A stretch of 64,000 nucleotides of DNA from DASVTR01 sp036382855 (GTDB taxonomy: Bacteria; Acidobacteriota; Blastocatellia; Pyrinomonadales; Pyrinomonadaceae), in assembly GCA_036382855.1 (NCBI GenBank), contig DASVPO010000013.1, forward strand, positions 62,001 through 126,000, written 5' to 3'. This document shows, piece by piece, positions 61,092 through 64,000 of the stretch (position 1 is the stretch's first letter; each line of letters opens with the position of its first letter). The notes under the pieces are model-generated. The model saw only the letters and a program-made list of their open reading frames with translations. It had not been told where the DNA came from and searched no databases. A program made the translations under genes and the position numbers.

Positions 61092-61426
61092 GCCACAAAT
61101 TTTTTTGAAACTTTCCGCGCCTTAAGACGTTTAGCCAGACAGGTAGGTGGGCTCCTCTGGGAAGAGCTGGCGAAGATTGATGAAGTGTCATTCCCTCCGA
61201 CGCTGATTCAATCTTCGCCAGCTCGTTTGATTTTAGTCGTCGCCTCTCATACGTAGCAGAAAAAGAGATTGAGGATAAGGCTATAGTGCCGAAATGGATT
61301 TTAAGAGGGGGAAGGAAGTCAGAACGTTTTGGGAAAGAATTTGAGTTGCACTCTTGCATTATGGTAGCATGAGCGCCGTCCTTACTTACCTCCGGCAATT
61401 TGCTAATACGGCGAGAGGTAAATTAT
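61092..61426. other. Intergenic region with one inverted repeat
   Basis: 335 bp without a gene. It contains the inverted repeat at 61164-61224; the remainder shows no recognisable promoter. Confidence 0.5.
61164..61224 (+). terminator. Inverted repeat downstream of the SprT-like gene
   Basis: GAGCTGGCGAAGATTGA and TCAATCTTCGCCAGCTC form a perfect 17-bp stem with a 27-nt loop. The T-rich tail is weak (GTTTGATTTTA). Confidence 0.6.
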
Positions 61427-62170
61427 ATGTCTCATACGAAACGCTGCACCAACTGCGGCAGCACAAATCAATTACAGGCCCGATTCTGTTACAAATGCGG
61501 TGGTACATTTCATACAATGGCCATTCCCACTATTTCTTCGCCAACCGCAAGCTTGTCCGCAGCGTGGGCCAGAGCCTCAAACAAGAAATGGCTTTATGTG
61601 CTCGGAGGTATAGTCGTTTTAATCGCCATCGGTGGCATTATTGAGCACTTCAACCCAACCGAGAAGGCGAAGCCGCCCGCAGCAAGCGTAACGGCTCCCA
61701 CTCCGACACCAACGCCAGTAACAGTCTCCCCAGCAGAAAAGCTTTCTCAAGCCAAACCGCTCGCAACTGGCCTCTCTTCAAAAGAAGATTTAATTAAAGC
61801 GGCTGATCTCTTAAAAACTATTCCGTCTGAGTCTCCAGAGCACAAAGAAGCTCAACCTATTTTGAAATTCGCGGAGGAGAGGATTGCTAAGCTCAACGCC
61901 GAAGATGCCATTATAGGACCTTCTCCTGATGTCAATCCGCTGACCGGCACAGTGAGACCTGTTGACAAGTATCTCCAAAACGTTTTGAACGATTATAGTG
62001 ATTCGGAATATGTCGCGTGGTCGCCAGTCATCAGAACGCAGCAAAAGGATGGACCATATTGGGTGGTGAAGCTAAGGTTGCGGGCCAAGAATGCCTTTGG
62101 GGCGAAAATTCTCAAGGATGCTATTTTTTTCATTCGTCACAATCAGGTGATCAAAGTCGAAGGTTTATAA
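61427..62170 (+). CDS. Zinc-ribbon, single-pass membrane protein of unknown function
   Basis: 247 residues from ATG 61427 (GAGG 8 nt upstream). N-terminal zinc ribbon (CTNCGSTN and CYKCGGTF), a membrane helix (WLYVLGGIVVLIAIGGIIE, about residues 56-74), a Pro/Thr-rich linker, and a helical plus beta extracytoplasmic domain (AADLLKTIPSESPEHKEAQP, WVVKLRLRAKNAFGAKILKD). The overall layout parallels the TonB-tailed protein at 6759. No family beyond the ribbon. Confidence 0.75.
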   Translation: MSHTKRCTNCGSTNQLQARFCYKCGGTFHTMAIPTISSPTASLSAAWARASNKKWLYVLGGIVVLIAIGGIIEHFNPTEKAKPPAASVTAPTPTPTPVTVSPAEKLSQAKPLATGLSSKEDLIKAADLLKTIPSESPEHKEAQPILKFAEERIAKLNAEDAIIGPSPDVNPLTGTVRPVDKYLQNVLNDYSDSEYVAWSPVIRTQQKDGPYWVVKLRLRAKNAFGAKILKDAIFFIRHNQVIKVEGL

Positions 62171-62181
62171 TAAAGTAGGCG

Positions 62182-63999
62182 CTAATTCTTAGGCGTAGCA
62201 CGCGTCTTGACTCTACGGTTTGCCGGTTGCGGCAGGCCCACACCCTTCAGGCTTCTCCAATCACCGACGGGAATGAAGCTGGCCCAGTAGTAAGGATGTG
62301 CGGTTGGCTGACGGCGCAGCATCCGTAGTTGCACATGGCGCAGAGCCGCTGTGCGTCCCTCTCCCTTTTGCAGCCGCTTGTAATACTCGACCATCAACTC
62401 GCGCGTCTCACGGTCGCTGACCTGCCACAAACTCATCAGTTCGCTCTCCGCGCCAGCCAACACCAGCGCGCGTCGCAATCCATAAACACCCTCGCCGTTT
62501 CTGATTTCCCCTACGCCGGTTTCACAGGCAGAGAGCACGACAAGCTCTGTTGACCAGAGGTCAAGCCCGGCCGCTTCGAGCGCGGTCAGGACGCCGTCTT
62601 CACCGGGGCCGCTCTGCTGGCTGTTCGCCCCGGCCAGAATCAGCCCAGAGCGCAAGAGCGGATTCTCGCTTTTGTTGGCCCGCGCCGGGATGCTATCGGT
62701 AACGACGCTTGGGCCAACGCCTGTTTTTTTCTGCGACTCGTCAGGAAGAAAAAAGCCGTGGGTGGCGATGTGCAGAAGACGCGGCCCGGCGATACGCTTG
62801 AGGGCGGCTTCGTTAGCCTGCTCACCTGTGAACACCTGCGCATCGTTCAGTATATTTCTGAGCGCCGCAGCCTCCTGCGCAGTGCCTATCAGGGGCGGCC
62901 AGTTTACCTGCGATAATGCGCCGGAGCGTCTCCCCGCCGTGCTCTCTGCTGAGAGAGCCGACGCGCCGTTCTTCTTCACAGAGAAGCCGTAGGCCGGATT
63001 TGCAAACACCAGCGGCGGCTGCCTGCTTTGCTCGTTTTGAGCCTGCGGTCCAATCTTCAACAGGTCGCGCCCGCTCGTCAGGTAATTAATAGAGTAGGAT
63101 TCGACCAGATAACGACCAGTCTCGTCAACGAGCGCGGCGAAGGGAATAAGGTTCAGAGTCCCGTCAGGCGAGAGCAACAGTTCATGCGAGTTTTTGAGCA
63201 GCCGACGCACAGGAGCCATCACCTGCTGGTCGAGCATGCGAGCGGCCTGTTTGACGTTAGCACTATCAGGGTCTGCGAGCGCCGCGCCTAACTTCGCAAC
63301 GCTCTGATTAATAGAAGCGGCCTCGCCCAAATCAACGAAGGCCGGGTCTCCCTCGCGCCAGAGTACATAAGCTGCATAGCGCTCCGGCCCAAAACGCGCG
63401 TTCAAATCTTTAGCCTTTGAATCGAAGGGCTGGTAGAGGACAAACTCTATGAGCGCCGCGCCGCTAGGGATTGACTGCTGTACGCGTTCAAGCGTCACGG
63501 GCTGCGCCTGCGCTCTGAACATCGCGCTGCGCGCGCTGACCTGCGCTTCCAGTTCTTCGACTTCCGCCGTCAGTTGCTCCAACTGCGCGCGGTGTTTCTG
63601 AGGATTGATTCCACCCGGTCCATCGAGAACGCGCATGGCAAGTCTCGTCCGAACCATCGAGAGACGGTCGAGCAGGTCTCTGTCCTGCCGGTTGAAGCGA
63701 CGGCGGAGCGCTCCGATTTGGTCTGTTATGGCATCAAGCGCGCGGCCTTTGCGACGGAGGATGGTTGTCAGCGCAAGGCGGGCCGCTTCCCTGTTGCCGG
63801 AAGCCCGCTTGAGATGAAGCGAGATGGTGCTATTGGTTTCGCTGGCGAGCGTCGCCAGGTAGAGGCGCTTCTGATTTTCCGAGCCGGTTGTGAGAACGAG
63901 CGCCAGATTGTGTTCGCGAATCTCGTTGCTGCGGACGAGATAACTGACGGCTTGAGCAATCTCGCCTTTGCTCTCAGAAAGAGTTGAGAGGTTGCTCAA
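62182..63999 (-). CDS. CHAT-domain protein, C-terminal part (runs off right edge)
   Basis: At least 605 residues. The visible N-terminal part is helical, probably the end of a TPR array and a coiled coil (QLEQLTAEVEELEAQVSARS). The CHAT caspase-like domain follows: catalytic histidine in LLHIATHGFFLPDES and cysteine in LVVLSACETGVGEIRNGEGV, then FVLAGAESELMSLWQVSDRE-like and HPYYWASFIPVGDW. CHAT proteases act in bacterial regulated proteolysis and defence; here no effector partner is visible. The gene begins beyond 64000. Confidence 0.9.
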   Translation of the reverse strand: MSNLSTLSESKGEIAQAVSYLVRSNEIREHNLALVLTTGSENQKRLYLATLASETNSTISLHLKRASGNREAARLALTTILRRKGRALDAITDQIGALRRRFNRQDRDLLDRLSMVRTRLAMRVLDGPGGINPQKHRAQLEQLTAEVEELEAQVSARSAMFRAQAQPVTLERVQQSIPSGAALIEFVLYQPFDSKAKDLNARFGPERYAAYVLWREGDPAFVDLGEAASINQSVAKLGAALADPDSANVKQAARMLDQQVMAPVRRLLKNSHELLLSPDGTLNLIPFAALVDETGRYLVESYSINYLTSGRDLLKIGPQAQNEQSRQPPLVFANPAYGFSVKKNGASALSAESTAGRRSGALSQVNWPPLIGTAQEAAALRNILNDAQVFTGEQANEAALKRIAGPRLLHIATHGFFLPDESQKKTGVGPSVVTDSIPARANKSENPLLRSGLILAGANSQQSGPGEDGVLTALEAAGLDLWSTELVVLSACETGVGEIRNGEGVYGLRRALVLAGAESELMSLWQVSDRETRELMVEYYKRLQKGEGRTAALRHVQLRMLRRQPTAHPYYWASFIPVGDWRSLKGVGLPQPANRRVKTRATPKN

Positions 64000-64000
64000 A

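Overview
The window is a bacterial chromosome segment, fairly GC-rich and densely coded. I infer Acidobacteriota, probably a Blastocatellia-like lineage. The clues are two PEP-CTERM exported proteins, an hrcA-grpE-dnaK-dnaJ locus, futalosine-type and TPR/CHAT proteins, many small secreted proteins, and numerous long intergenic palindromes built from short degenerate words. No 16S rRNA is present, so this assignment is an inference.

Layout. 1-7.6 kb: the start of sucD at the left edge, two small conserved proteins, a beta-CASP metallo-beta-lactamase RNase, an M48 protease, a MauE/DoxX-like membrane protein, sucC (about 4.8 kb from sucD), OsmC, a zinc-ribbon/TonB protein and tRNA-Pro(GGG). 7.6-17 kb: MerR regulator, two PLP aminotransferases, thiL, cysS, a PrcB-like lipoprotein, ackA. 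17-26.3 kb (minus strand): a truncated glycosyltransferase-like protein, an overlapping four-gene operon (lytic transglycosylase, MFS, MgtC, amidohydrolase), then a TPR/retropepsin protein followed by a PIN toxin-like gene and a small partner, and an Ogg-type DNA glycosylase. 26.4-37.2 kb: dacB, then a type IV pilus minor-pilin region made of two successive FimT-PilV-PilW-PilX sets. It has a near-perfect sigma-54 promoter in front and an NtrC-type sigma-54 activator gene behind. 37-44 kb: murJ, two PEP-CTERM proteins, nnr (NAD(P)HX repair), tsaE, a bacilliredoxin.

44.3-47.9 kb, the most unusual part: a minus-strand integron gene-cassette array with three attC sites of 106-109 bp, homogeneous in sequence, and no integrase in the window. 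The first bases of each of the three cassettes are complementary to the core of that cassette's own attC, as expected from cassette circularisation. The cassettes carry unknown small exported or membrane proteins. The array abuts recG.

48-64 kb: recG, two tandem rsmD paralogs, tsaD, a GAF protein, the heat-shock operon hrcA-grpE-dnaK-dnaJ on the minus strand, a SprT-like metalloprotein, a zinc-ribbon protein, and a CHAT-domain protein that runs off the right edge.

A second theme across the whole window is the family of intergenic inverted repeats whose arms are degenerate runs of one short word (GGTAAAA-, GATGAGT-, CTGAAAA- or GCGCAAAGG-like). More than ten copies lie at gene ends. One encloses the start of thiL and one arm is translated; another supplies a stop codon.
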